This document shows positions 36,601 to 47,789 of a stretch of DNA of 64,000 nucleotides, piece by piece. The position numbers and the translations under genes were made by a program. The stretch spans positions 13,455,125 to 13,519,124 of the forward strand of contig NC_084599.1 in assembly GCF_033807715.1 (NCBI RefSeq), read 5' to 3'. This DNA is from Cololabis saira (Eukaryota; Chordata; Actinopteri; Beloniformes; Belonidae). Every line of letters begins with the position of its first letter. Positions within the stretch are counted from its first letter, which is position 1. The notes beneath the pieces were generated by a model, which saw only the letters and a program-made list of their open reading frames with translations, was not told where the DNA came from and made no database searches.

Positions 36601-39600
36601 CACCGCTGTGTAGGGTTCAGTGTAAGGGCTCTGTTCTGGAGGAGCTGGACCAGTGTTTGTCAAATCCTGCTGAAAACCCAGACGCACTGAAAGATTGGAT
36701 AAGGCAAAAACCGAGACGATTCGGGCCCACCAAACCCAGACGGACAGAGTCAAACAGGTGAGATATATATATATATATATCCCTACTCCACCCGACAAGA
36801 ACATATAACAATGTGTCAGCAAACATCTGATACCAGAGCCATTCAGATTAAAAATATCTATATTAATTGTTTTATTGGTAACAATTCACCTAAAAGAAAA
36901 TGTGATTACTTTTAGGGGGTATTTTGTAGCTATCTGGCAAGTGGAAATGCAACCAAACATTTTACAACTTATTTATTCTCCACATATCGTCCTGTTTTTC
37001 AGTGATTGTATAGCTGTGGAAGGGACAAAACCAGAAGGAGTACCAGACCGTAAACACTATGGACCCATGAAGCTCCTGCAGTTTCATGCGAACTACCGTC
37101 CAGCATACTGGGGCACTTGGAGTAAAAAAAGTTCACATATCTCACCTCGCTGCCCTTTGAAACAAGACAAGGTACTACGTGTTTGTTTTTTTGTTTGTTT
37201 TTTTTTCTCCCTAGTTTTGTGTATTTTAAGCATTATTATTATTATTTAAAGCAGAAAGACATCTGAACTGACTGAAAACCATGACTACGGAACTATGGTT
37301 TCAGTCTGTGTCATTTTAGCGTTTATTCAATAAAGGAATTTGTCTGATGCCAAGAGCTGTCTTCTGCCACCACAGGATTTGCTTGACTATGAGGTGGACA
37401 GTGATGAAGAGTGGGAGGAAGAGGAGCCTGGAGAGTCCTTGTCTCACAGTGAAGGGGTGAGTTTTATTAGAGGACTAATGATGCTTTTTGAACGGCAACA
37501 ATACTGGGGAGGTGCACGTCCTCAGACCTGTGTTCTCTGCAAACCTCCACATCTCATAATTTTGTTGCTTCTTTCTTATAAGGAAATAACTCAATGTGTT
37601 TGTAGTATTTGGTTATATCTCATACTCTTGTACCTTGAACTAGACATAACAGTATAAAATCAATTGAGTTAGAGGAGTTTAACTTTTTAAAGTTTTTCTC
37701 ATTGATAATCTACAGGAGGATGAAGAAGAGGGAGGTGACGATGATGACGATGATGGCTTTTTTGTTCCTCATGGCTATCTTTCAGATGATGAAGGGGCAC
37801 TTGAAGAAGAGGTACAAGCAGAGTTGATGCATTTATTTTCAGTAGCTTTCAAGTTGCAGTTTGTTGAAACTGCTCCTATATAAGGGGTCTCTTTTTCTGA
37901 GCAGCCATTAAAAAATTTGCAGCCTGCAAGGGGCACGGTGGCGCAGCAGGTAGTGCAGCCGTCTCACAGCAAGAAGGTCCTGGATTCAATTCCCGCCGGG
38001 GACGCTGTGGGCGCTGAAGTGTGTGTTAGTTCCCTCATGACTTCAGCTCCCACACCCTGGGTGGGGTTGGTGAAAGGGCCTTTCTGTGTGGAGTTTGCAT
38101 GTTCTCCCCATGTTCCCTTGGGTAGATAATGTGAGCTACCCTCACAAAAACATGCAACAGTCCTGCCCCTGATGGGGTGGGGAGGATCTGGCCAGAATAA
38201 CGTGATCCTTCCACGCGCTACATCCGGCCAGAGAAACCCCACCCTGTCTGGTGAAAAGATGCGGCCTGCTCACTCCTCAGGTTAAGGAGGAGACCTGAGC
38301 TCAGTGCAGGGCCCTCCCGGGACTGAGCACTGGGTAGTAAAAATGGGAAAAAATCGGGGATTAAAAAAAAAAATTGCAGCCACTTTTTATAATGGTTATC
38401 ACGTTTCAGTTCTTTCACTGGTTAAAATTAATATTTGTTGTAAGTGCATATTGAATATTAATATATGGTGCAGTTCCATTAATGGGGTTTCTTGGTAAAG
38501 CCAGTTCCTCTCCTCCGCCCAATCTTCGTCTCCATTACACTGTAGCGTCACACAAACTGACCGAACAAACAATACTGCTGACCACGTGATGGTGGTAATC
38601 TGCAGTTTTTGCTTTTAATAAATGGCCAGGAGAGCCAAGAAGACTTGAGCAAAAGAAGGAACAAGACGAAACAAGTAAAAATGGAAATGGTAAATGGAAC
38701 AGAGATGTTTCTTGCATTTTTAACATATGGGGGTAGTGATTGACAGATCAGGAGAGACACTTCCCCACCTTTGCCCTTTGCCAGGTAGTTCCTCTAGGCA
38801 AACTGGAGTGCCTCATTTATTACAGGAACATTTTCCATCACACAATGTTTCCAGCGGCCACTTTTGCAGAACTACTCCTGGGAATGGAGACGTGCGTCAA
38901 CTGAAAAACTACCCAGAACCCCCGCTAATGGAAACGCACCAGTTGACTTGGTACTGATTGAAGACGCAACAATTATGAGACAGGAGGCCTGTGACAAGAC
39001 AAAATTAAAAAGGCAGATTTTCTGAATAGAATCAATACATTTTTGCGTCACATGGTCCCAGTTGAGTCTCTTATTTGATTTTAGAAACATTTAGGGGCAT
39101 TTAAAGCTGGAATACTAATTTTGTTTTTATAAGAGAGTAGGATTCAATTATTGTAATTTATAGTGTAACCCTGCACCACATTATTTTTTATCATGACTAG
39201 AATGGTGTTTCTTCTTGTGCTTTTCTGTCCACCTCCAAGCCTTCAGCTGTCATATAGGCTAATAATACTAATGTAGATATGTATTTGATAATTAAAAATG
39301 TCTTACAAAATCTGATGTGTAATGGGATTATCCCATTTGTGATTACTTTTGATGAGTTTGTGTATGGTTTGGTAACAAACGTGCATGTTCCCAGGAGGGT
39401 GGGGACATGGAGAAGCAAAAACTACGCCAGTCACTGAAAGCAAGAGAATGGGATGAGCTGATGTCCACTAAGAAAAAAATGAAGGTGCTGGAGCCGGTGG
39501 TGCGAGGCTGCGTCTGGGAGGGAGAGGGACCTGGTTTTGATCCCTTCCAGTCTTATGCCGTGTGTATGGTGGAGCCGTTACCTAAAGCAGACACCAGCCC

Positions 39601-42600
39601 CAGTCCAGAGGAGCTGTCCAAGAAGAGTCAGAGGGATGCACAGTGTAAGTTTACATTTTCTTAAATGTATGGGTTAAGGTGGACAAACACATTTTCTTTG
39701 GTACTATTGATTTGTAACTTATAGCCTATACACGTTTCTTTCGACGGAAGGTGCTCTTTGATGGTGTGATGCTTATTACATGGTTTAGATTTGGAGTTTG
39801 TTTAGTGTCCCCCACCAGAAGACACTGTCTCTCTTTAGCCTGATCTGAATTACTGGCAAATTTTGTCAGTTTTGGTCTTCCATAGAACCGTGCCGAAAGG
39901 GGAAAACACTCAGAAGATTGTTGATGTAGTTGCCCACAGCAAGATGTCCAAGGCGTCACCAGTGCCACGCAGAGCTCTTTTCCATTACCATTAGATTCTT
40001 CGCAAAACCAAATAATGAAAAAAAAATGGAAATGGAATGTAATGGAAACGCCACTAATTTGGAAAAAGTCCTGAATATTGCATAAACCTTTTAATGCTTC
40101 CAGGAGGTTTTTCCTGATAAATTCGATAATCCACTTATTTGCAAAAGTGTAATGGAAATGCCTTTTGCGAATTTCCACGTTCAGCACTGGATGTGACGTA
40201 ACTGGTCAATCTAAAGTAATGAAAATCTAGCTGTTTTTGGCCTCATTAATACGTTGTAGTTGTCCTGTACCACTACTTAATCAATATACATTGGGGCTTT
40301 GTCTCTGAATAATCATTGGAATGATCATCTTCATCATCTGGCTATTTTATCAATAGCTGTAGCAGCAATCGCAATAATTTATCAAAGACTAAGTCCATTT
40401 TCTTGATATATTCTTTTTCGTTGTTTTAAAGAAGAGGTCTCACAGGATCCAATATGCAGAGATTTATGAGAATTACACTTATTCAAAAACGGCGATCAAT
40501 GGAAACAGACTCCCCTTTGCAACAATACCGTTGTCATACTTCAGAGATCAGAGCTTCGGTTTTCTTTTGTGCAAAAGTGTCATGGGAACATGGCTACAGA
40601 CTGCTGAAATGCTGCAGGACATCTGCTGTGTGGCTACACGTTGTTCCATAAGTCTATCCCCTCGTTGACCATCATTGTTTTTATCTATTCGACTATATGA
40701 AGTGTAAGGCGTAGTGCTCCCTGCTCTGCCTGTAGTGTGTTGGTATTACAAGAAAACTGGAAGGACCTGACTATCCATAACATTTATGTGGCATTATATG
40801 ATCCGTCTATGCAAACACCTCTGTGGGACAATTTTTATTGTCCATGTAATAAGTTGCATTGACAAGTTTTTACAGCTCTAATTTGCATTTCACCTGCTTT
40901 CAACCAGTTACAGCAGCTAACGTCTGTCTCCCTCAAATAATCTCTGTTCTCATGTACTTTATTATAACACGTCTGCACTTATTTACTTTTTTCAATGAAT
41001 TTATCACGCAAGACTATAGCCCCTTTAACATTGACAGATACCCTGCATTTAATGCGCAGATCTAGTGTGTTGCCTGTCTTTTTTACATTGACCGATGCAG
41101 GGTGGCGTGTCGAGCTGGTCCCTGGAATAATTTGCTTTAGAGGGTAGGGCTGGGGATCGATTCAAATGTCAAGAATCGATTCCGATTCTTAAGATTCAGA
41201 ATCAATTATCAAGATTCGATTCGATTCCGATATTGATTTGGGTTAGTGTTATTAAAACTTTTGAGGTGTTGCATGAATTATATGACTGTAGTTATACAAA
41301 ATATTACTACTAGTATTATACTGAGATTAAACAGCCAGTATTGCAGCTAATGATGCTGTAAGGACCAATCAGCTCCCAGAATGCTGATAGAACTGCTTTT
41401 AGAAACATCATGTGGCTAAGAATTACCAAACAGATCCAGGGCAGCAAACAGAGACGGATGAAATCGGTTTTATTTAAAAAAATAAAAAATAAAAATATAC
41501 ATAAATAAATAAAAGAGAAAAAAAATCGATCTTTAGACATATTAATCGATTTTTAGGAATGAATATGCAAATCGATTTAGAATTGGGAAATTTATTTTTT
41601 TCAACACAGGCCTATTAGAGGGTACACTTAACCGCGGGTCAGGTCAGAACTAGAGCAGGGTGTCGGGTCAAGGGTCAATGGAGGGATTTGTTGATCACGT
41701 AACAAGAGCACAACCCACCAGTTCCATGGAAAAAAATGTATCATGCATAGGCCTGTTTTTTATTTAATGTATTTGTTTGTGAATTGACATGATCAAATTC
41801 CAGCTTTAAAGGGTTCATGAAAATACTAATTTAAATAATTCAACATTGGTAGTTTTTATTATCACACAGAGTAAGTTTGCCTGCCATTTTTACCTGTACC
41901 ACACTTTAGTTTAGTTGCTAGGTTTTAGATATAGCAGGTGTGATGGAGATATTACTCTCTGGCCAATCAGTGGCCTGCAGTCTGGGGATGTAATTTCGGC
42001 CCAACTCAGCTCAGTTGGAGCCTCAGCCAAGTAGGTGCGAAAAAGTAGATACTGACCAGGAGAAACTGACCAGGAGAAACTGACCAGGAGAAACTGACCA
42101 GGAGAAACTGACCAGGAGATACTGACCAGGAGATACTGACCAGTACTATCACCCAGTGGAAACCTCTTCAAACGGAGTGGTGCTGAGCTGAGTGGGTAAT
42201 AGTGGGAAAGGGGCTAAAGGTAGTAGAGACCTGCAAGGGTTTAAAAGGATTTCTAGCAACATATGTCTGCTACCAGGGGCAGCTGCTCTGCTGAGCAGAT
42301 GAAGGTGAAGGAAGAAAAGCAAGTGTTTGTGCTGGTTGTGTTATTATAGTTATCTTTTTTTGTTCTAAGTATTTTTTTTTTCCATTCAGAGTTGCTTAGT
42401 TGGCAACAATAAGGCAAAAGTAGTGAAATATGCAGCTTACCATTTCACCTGCAAGTGTAGAGGTGAAGGTAGCAGGACTAAACCACTAATAGTAAATGCA
42501 CACTGGCTCAGTTTATAAGGAGAAAGAGCTGCAGATTATGACCATGAATTGTGTAGTATGATTTTAAAGTAATTTCAAAAATGTTGAGAATTAAAAAAAA

Positions 42601-43485
42601 AAAAAAAAAAAATTAAGTACCAGCTGTTTTGTAACAAATTACTTTAAATGTTGATAAATGTGCATTACTCTAACACATGTAATATTTCTTTCTGACAGTA
42701 CTCGGCCAGCTGCTGCCTCTGCTGCATGGAAATCCCAACAGCTGCAAAACGATTATCAATGAGTTTCAAGAGTTTTGTCGTCAGCAAAACTGCTCATCTT
42801 CACCTGCTGATATATCCAGCCCTCAACCAGAAAATATTCCCAGCAGGTAAAGCTACACTGACTTGAGAGTTTGTCCTGTTTAACATCTGTAGTGGTCCCA
42901 GCCAAAAAGACATGCTTTCTTTGGTTAAATTGTATCCCCCCTCCCCCCCCTCTTTCATCAGAATACACCTCAAGCGGCTCATCAAGAACAATGCTGTTTA
43001 TGAGAAGCGCTCCGTTTACAGACGCTGCTGCTGGTACGTGCACACAGAGGTCGTGTCCAGTTATGGACAGGAATCTCTGCCAGTTCCCTGCAAGTGGACC
43101 TACCTCACCACAGGGCCCCGAGACGAGTCCCGTGAAGAAAACCAAACAGCCACAAATGCCCAGGGAAACTCTCCCACGACACCCCAGTCCACCTCATCCT
43201 CCAACAAGAAGAAGAGCACTGGCAACTTGTCCATAACCAAGTTCATGAAGAGATGTCCTGATCCTGAAAAGGTACTCAAAGAGCACATGGCAGTTTAAAG
43301 TAGATACAACTGTTTTTTGGGGGTTCTTTTACACCTTCTGCTATGGTTCCAGGAATGTATTTATCTATTTATTTATCAATCTCTTTTCTTCTTTTTTTTT
43401 AAAGACGGAAGCGATGGAGACTGATGGTTTTCAAGCCGACACTGAAGAAGATGTTGAGGAAGACTGTATCATTATCTCTTCATAG
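30987..43485 (+). CDS. chaf1a: Chromatin assembly factor 1 subunit A (p150)
   Basis: Largest CAF-1 subunit, which deposits H3-H4 on newly replicated DNA with PCNA. Coding exons: 30987-31035, 33199-33246, 33751-34370, 35269-35331, 35483-35721, 35850-35931, 36041-36109, 36540-36757, 37003-37171, 37376-37456, 37716-37811, 39395-39644, 42699-42846, 42962-43271, 43405-43485; they join in frame to 840 aa (human 956). N-terminal KKLVQARLPFKRLN matches the human PIP-like segment. VVIDLTED (about 104) fits a SUMO-interacting motif. A highly charged KER helix spans about 262-375, then KAEITRFLQK, the internal PCNA-binding site with FL where human has FF. YRPAYWGTW, DYEVDSDEEWEEEEPGESLSHSEG and the acidic ED stretch (about 520-580) follow. 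A winged-helix region (RLIKNNAVYEKR...CCWYVH) and an acidic tail close the protein. No PxVxL HP1-binding pentamer is visible. Met18 (MDCKSG) could be an alternative start. Confidence 0.97.
31467..31832. mobile_element. Non-autonomous hAT-like MITE, chaf1a intron 1
   Basis: The 366-bp element starts TAGGGTTGCC and ends GGCAACCACCCTGTA; the ends are imperfect inverse copies. An 8-bp duplication GCTGTAGT flanks it (31459-31466 and 31833-31840). No coding capacity. The exact duplication supports hAT-type insertion although the termini have drifted. Confidence 0.82.
32194..32892. mobile_element. Non-autonomous hAT element (CAGAGGYGTCAA family), chaf1a intron 1
   Basis: The 699-bp element has termini CAGAGGCGTCAA and TTGACACCTCTG (11 of 12 inverse match), flanked by the exact 8-bp duplication TACATAGG (32186-32193 and 32893-32900). 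The interior repeats AAGTAAAAGTA-type words on both sides, a hallmark of a common fish hAT-derived repeat. No transposase frame. Confidence 0.92.
33554..33602. repeat. Compound (TA)n(CA)n microsatellite, chaf1a intron 2
   Basis: A TA run passes directly into a CA run 150 bp upstream of chaf1a exon 3. It is intronic, so the long open frame starting at 33522 overstates the exon, which begins at 33751. Confidence 0.92.
34566..34860. mobile_element. Truncated MITE related to the CGTATTTTC...TATAAG family, chaf1a intron 3
   Basis: The left end CGTATTTTGCAGACCATTAG followed by GGCGCACCGGCTTATAAGG resembles a common fish repeat with CGTATTTTCC...CTATAAGGCGCACC ends, and the element at 15536-16051. 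The other terminus was not found, so the right edge is a guess. Confidence 0.5.
37925..38373 (+). mobile_element. tRNA-derived SINE, chaf1a intron 11
   Basis: The head GGCACGGTGGCGCAGCAGG carries a box A-like segment, and GGTCCTGGATTCAATTCCC is a degraded box B, showing tRNA ancestry. The conserved GTGTGGAGTTTGCATGTTCT follows. The copy ends in an A run and is flanked by TTGCAGCC (37917-37924 and 38374-38381), extended by A-rich bases. Mutated boxes and lack of a tRNA fold downstream mean this is a SINE, not a tRNA gene. Confidence 0.88.
38466..38941. mobile_element. Candidate MITE with degenerate inverted termini, chaf1a intron 11
   Basis: Left end TGGTGCAGTTCCATTA and the inverse of the right end TGGTGCGTTTCCATTA match at 14 of 16 positions. 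No clear target duplication is seen, so the superfamily is unassigned. The next intron has similar words (AATGGAAACGCC near 40042), perhaps a second, more decayed copy at about 39730-40200. Confidence 0.5.
41145..41614. mobile_element. Non-autonomous hAT MITE, chaf1a intron 12
   Basis: Begins TAGGGCTGGGGATCGATTC and ends CAACACAGGCCTA, termini that have diverged. The 8-bp duplication TTAGAGGG is exact (41137-41144 and 41615-41622). The interior is dense in AATCGATT-type words on both arms, giving a large imperfect hairpin. No coding capacity. Confidence 0.88.
42047..42143. repeat. 14-bp minisatellite, about 7 copies, chaf1a intron 12
   Basis: The unit GACCAGGAGAAACT repeats head to tail from 42054; the last copies carry TACT in place of AACT. 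Near-identity of the units suggests recent expansion and likely length variation. Confidence 0.92.
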
Positions 43486-44694
43486 ATTGGTGAGTTACCC
43501 AGAAACAATGAAGTAAAAATAATTGCTTGTCAGCATTCTCAAACGTTGACATTATTGTTGTGTACAAAGATTGGGTTGGTTTCTGTTATTGTGTTTGTTG
43601 TTTTTTTGGATATGTGAAGTTAAAAAAAAGGAACAAAGGAAAATCATTTTTTGTTTTCTTTTTTTTGATCCAATTAAAACTGTTTAAACTAAGGAAAAAC
43701 ATTCAACAAAATGTCATTTTAAAAGTGAAAAATATGAGGCCTGCTTAAATTCTAACTAATCTTTCTAATCTTTTATTCAGTTAAATCAGAAACATACACA
43801 AAACAATTCTGTCCTCCTTCCTTATTTGTCCTTTTCGTTTTTTTTTTTTTTCTTTAATTTTTTTCAAAGCCTTTTTCTTTTGTTGAATCAATAACAGTGG
43901 AATGATGTGTTGCCATGCTTGACGTGTATAATCATGGGGTTTCTTTGTGTTGCAATGCCAACATACCGTCTCCATCTTGACGGCGCTTGAATAAACCATG
44001 TCTCATCTAAGTTTAATTATAACCTATGCGGTGGAACTGCTGGTGTACGTCCACTATTAAGACTGACCGTCTGAGGTGGCAACTTTTTTGTGTGTGTGTA
44101 ATTTTGTTGCTTTTTAACCATGTGCATATTTAATGAGATTGGACGGTAGAACTTTTAAACATTTGTCAACACTATGGGGGTATCTTGTCCATAACACGAA
44201 CATAAGGACCATATAAATGACTAGATTAAGCTGTAACAGTTACTGTTTCAAATTACAGCCCTTGAAAAATAAATCCCAGCCACATGTAAACTGCTGCAAA
44301 CGGACTGACGAGACACTGAATCAAATGGCACCATTACAAGACTACGTAACAATCCTAAATGCTTTTTCAAGTAACAAAATAGACTGTCGCACAACTTTTT
44401 AATTGATTGGATTTCAGTTGAAACATTTTTTTTTTCTTCACTTGCATTTAATTTCATCAACACCAACAATAAATAAATGACATACATAACAACAAAAACA
44501 ACTTAAATGACAGCACAGGACAGTCCATATAGAGTTTGTACTGCACTTTGGTCCAGCATTAGTTATTAGTAGTACGCTACTGTAACACGGGACCAGCTCC
44601 TTCTGTCATGGTCTACAGGTTATAGTAAGCACAGTAGACTGGTCAGTTCTTAAAACTAGAAGAACCATCTGGGTACTTTTAACACACTGCATAC
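43486..44694 (+). other. chaf1a 3' untranslated region and downstream flank
   Basis: The stop codon is at 43483-43485. AATAAA hexamers occur at 43990-43995 and 44268-44273. The first, about 0.5 kb after the stop, is the simplest mRNA end. A good splice donor (ATTG|GTGAGT, 43491) lies six bases after the stop, so a spliced 3' UTR is also possible. The remainder is AT-rich with nothing recognised. Confidence 0.5.
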
Positions 44695-45699
44695 TAGGGG
44701 TGTAACAATATATCGTGCCACGAAATTTCGCGATACAAAAACGTCACAATACGTGTCGTGGAGGTGACAAAGTGTATCGCGATATTGGGTTATTAATATT
44801 AATCTATTGTGTTGACTAGAAAAGCGCATCCGACCGCGACCGCACCTCGACCCGGGAACCAAAATCTCACTCCGCTCAGAAGAAACTAGTCCCGTCTTGT
44901 GGTCCCGTTTTGAGGTCTGAACTTTTACTTATGTAAGGCTGGTGTAGAGTTAAGCCTTACCTTATTAAATTAAACCTTTTTTGGGGTCGTGAGTAGGATA
45001 AACACGCAGGCAACTTCTGCTGAGCTCCAGTGTACTTTAATGTCCGCTCAACAGCGTAGGATTTTAGAACATCAACACAACACCTAGTGCCGTACTGTGG
45101 CGTATCACTCCGCCCAATCTAAAACAGACTAATCAATACAGATAAACTGACTAGTGTCATTATAGTCCCTGATTTACATCAGAATATAAAGAATATATTT
45201 ATAAAATAATGAACCCTGAATTACCAAAATAAACTTCTTAACAAAAATAAATCTCCTCTTACGGATATAATAAGGTGAGCATGAATCAATCTTTTTTTAT
45301 GATGCAAAATTGTATGTATTAATTTACTTTTATTTATTTAATTTTAGTTGTTAAATTAGAAAGAAAAAAGTCAAATCATACATGAGAGAAACTATTCAGT
45401 TTGTGTCAAAATATGTTTACTGAAGATGCATAATGCAAACCTGACATTTACTTTTAGTTCAGTTTGTGGAAAATGGTTGGCCTGGCTTTCTCTTTAAAAC
45501 TTAAACAGTTATAAAGCATTACAAACTGGAACAATAGGGCAAACGTACAGCATTGTTTTGTATTTTGTGTCTTTCAAATAAAAGACAATTTTTTCCAGTC
45601 ATATGTTCCTCATTCAAGGTTGTTAGAAAAATACTGCTATAATATCGTATCGTTATCGTGACCTCAATATCGTGAGATTAGTGTATCGTTACACCCCTA
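44695..45699. mobile_element. Non-autonomous hAT element (TAGGGGTGTAAC family)
   Basis: The 1005-bp element has 12-bp perfect inverted termini TAGGGGTGTAAC and GTTACACCCCTA. The 8-bp target duplication CTGCATAC is exact (44687-44694 and 45700-45707). Both ends hold clustered ATATCG/CGATA words. No transposase frame remains. It lies downstream of chaf1a. Confidence 0.94.
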
Positions 45700-45787
45700 C
45701 TGCATACTATGTTCTATTATTGCATAACCAGTAGGCACTAGTAGCATAGTATGCCGTTTTGAAAAATGTCAAATGTCTGAAACACAG

Positions 45788-46450
45788 ACTACGTTTACAT
45801 GCAGTCAAAATTCGGGTTATTGCTAATATTCCAGTTACTGAAACATTCGGAATATTCCATTTACATGCGTGAGCAAACAGAGTTATCCCTGTTTACATGG
45901 TAATTAATCATTCGGGATATCCCGATCAAACCAGCGGAGCGCAGAGAACGTGATGACGCAATTAGCGTAATTTCTGCTTCCTCTTCCTGTATCCAAATGC
46001 TGCTTCGCGCAACTTTTTTGCTCAGCTTCTTGTAAATCTCGCTATCCCGGTACTTTCTACCGTCTACAAATGCAGAAATGTTCATATCCTTCATTACATT
46101 TATAAAATGACTAGTCTCCTCCTCATTCCAAAAGTGTGGCGTGGTCTTGCGTTTCCCCGTGTTTATAAGAACTTCCTGGACTCAAAATACCAGGATTCCT
46201 TGTGAACAGAGCATGCGCAGAAAACAAATTCATGTTCCGTTTGATGGGGATATTCCGTTAGGTGTTTACATGACTGAATATTCAGTTTTAAAAGGAGTAA
46301 CCCAGGGGTCATATTGGGCTTTTTAAAAACCGGAATATGAGCAAATTCGGGTTATTCAAAGGGGTTATTGGCGTTTACATGGCCGTGCAAATTTGGGTTA
46401 TTGCCAATATTCGGGTTTTAAAAGGGTTATTGACTGCATGGAAACGCAGT
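45788..46450 (-). mobile_element. DNA transposon remnant with Myb-like open frame (Harbinger-like?)
   Basis: Termini ACTACGTTTACATGCAGTCA and the inverse of the right end ACTGCGTTTCCATGCAGTCA match at 18 of 20 positions. CACAG flanks each side (45783-45787, 46451-46455), which does not fit the usual 3-bp PIF/Harbinger duplication. Inside, the minus strand encodes an apparent Myb/trihelix-type DNA-binding segment (FWNEEETSHF, then GRKYRDSEIYKKLSKK, about 46140-45990), reminiscent of Harbinger accessory proteins. No transposase is seen. Repeated GGGTTATTG words occur at both ends. Confidence 0.6.
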
Positions 46451-46455
46451 CACAG

Positions 46456-47789
46456 TTGAACGGTGCAGACACTTTTTCTTTTTTACTTGATTTTATGTCA
46501 AATGCCTCTTGAAGCATATTTCAGCAAATTAATCTTTACTTATTACTTTCTAGGCCCCAACAAAGAGAATCCATCCAGCATGGGATGCTGTGCCATGGGA
46601 CGGCCCCCTGCAGCCACTCCTGCACTCAGAACTGTTGGAGGACGGGGGAGGCCGTCATTCTGAACAAAGCTGCCCTGCTCCCCACATTTCTCCTTCCTGG
46701 ATTTTAAACAATGTCCAGGACAGAATCAGTCTTCGAAGACAGATAAATCATTACAAACAGGTGGTTTGCATCAAGTTTCAAGCAGACCGTTTAGTTGGGG
46801 CACGTTTTCTAGGTGAATGTTTGTGGCACCGCTTTAGCTGCTGCAGTGGTTGGACAGAGAGGAGCAGAAATGACAGATTTTCACGAGAGGCATTCAAGAC
46901 GTATATAAAATTGATTACGGTTTTATTAAATGTTGAATTAAGTAACTCTTGTGGGTTTTTTTCCATTATGTCTAACTGTATATAGTTTATAAAAGAAATC
47001 TGAGCTAAGAAAAGAGAGGCTAACTGTCCATCTGTACATTTTCACGATTTCATCTGGTTCATTTATTCTGCAGTGTCTCATTCTGACAACTCACTGGAGT
47101 AGTTGCAAGATCTGTGCTTGTACAGTAGTCAGTGTTTTTATAAATATGTATTTTCTATATTTTTCAAGAATACTTGAACAGGATAAATTCATTAAACATG
47201 AATAAAAGTACTGCACCTTTTTCACATTCCATTTATTCATTCATTGCACTGAAACAAGACAGGAGATTCAGTGAACCACTGCAGCACCAGAAAATAAAGC
47301 CTCCAAAATGATCATGAAGCTGAATTAACATTTCTTAAAACCATATCAAATCAATAAAAACTCATTAATTTGACTTTGTATGTTGGATTTTTATTGATTA
47401 TTCAGGGAGATCTTAATCGGGTTATATAGTGGCAGCTATTTCAACACAATTTTTGTGGGAAGAAAACATTTCCTTGACTAGCAAACACTTTGAAGCTGCC
47501 CCCAAAATGATTCATGAATGGATGCTACAGTGTGATTCAAGTAAAATATTCAAGTTTAAAATTTACAATCGAACTAATCCACATAATTTTTATTTATACA
47601 TTAACCCTTACAATATTACCCCCTGACTAGCAACCAGAATAAAATACCTGATTTACTGTTTTAAGATGAAATTTTAAGTGATTTAAAAGGTTCTTTTAAT
47701 CTGATCTGTCAAAAAATTTGGTTGATTAAAAATTACTCTTAACCCCCCCCCAAAAGAAATAACATTAAGACACTTTTGTTATATTTTTG
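46456..47789. other. Region downstream of chaf1a with an unexplained splice acceptor and 144-codon open frame
   Basis: A splice-acceptor-like TATTACTTTCTAG ends at 46553. The frame starting at 46554 stays open to the stop at 46983-46985, and an AATAAA lies at 47201-47206. Together these look like a terminal exon on the + strand, either a spliced chaf1a 3' UTR or an alternative last exon. No known protein domain is recognised. The rest of the stretch shows nothing. Confidence 0.3.

Noticed and set aside
37925..38010. tRNA gene
   Set aside because: Box A and B-like sequences belong to a SINE head with mutated boxes, a conserved SINE body, an A tail and target duplications.
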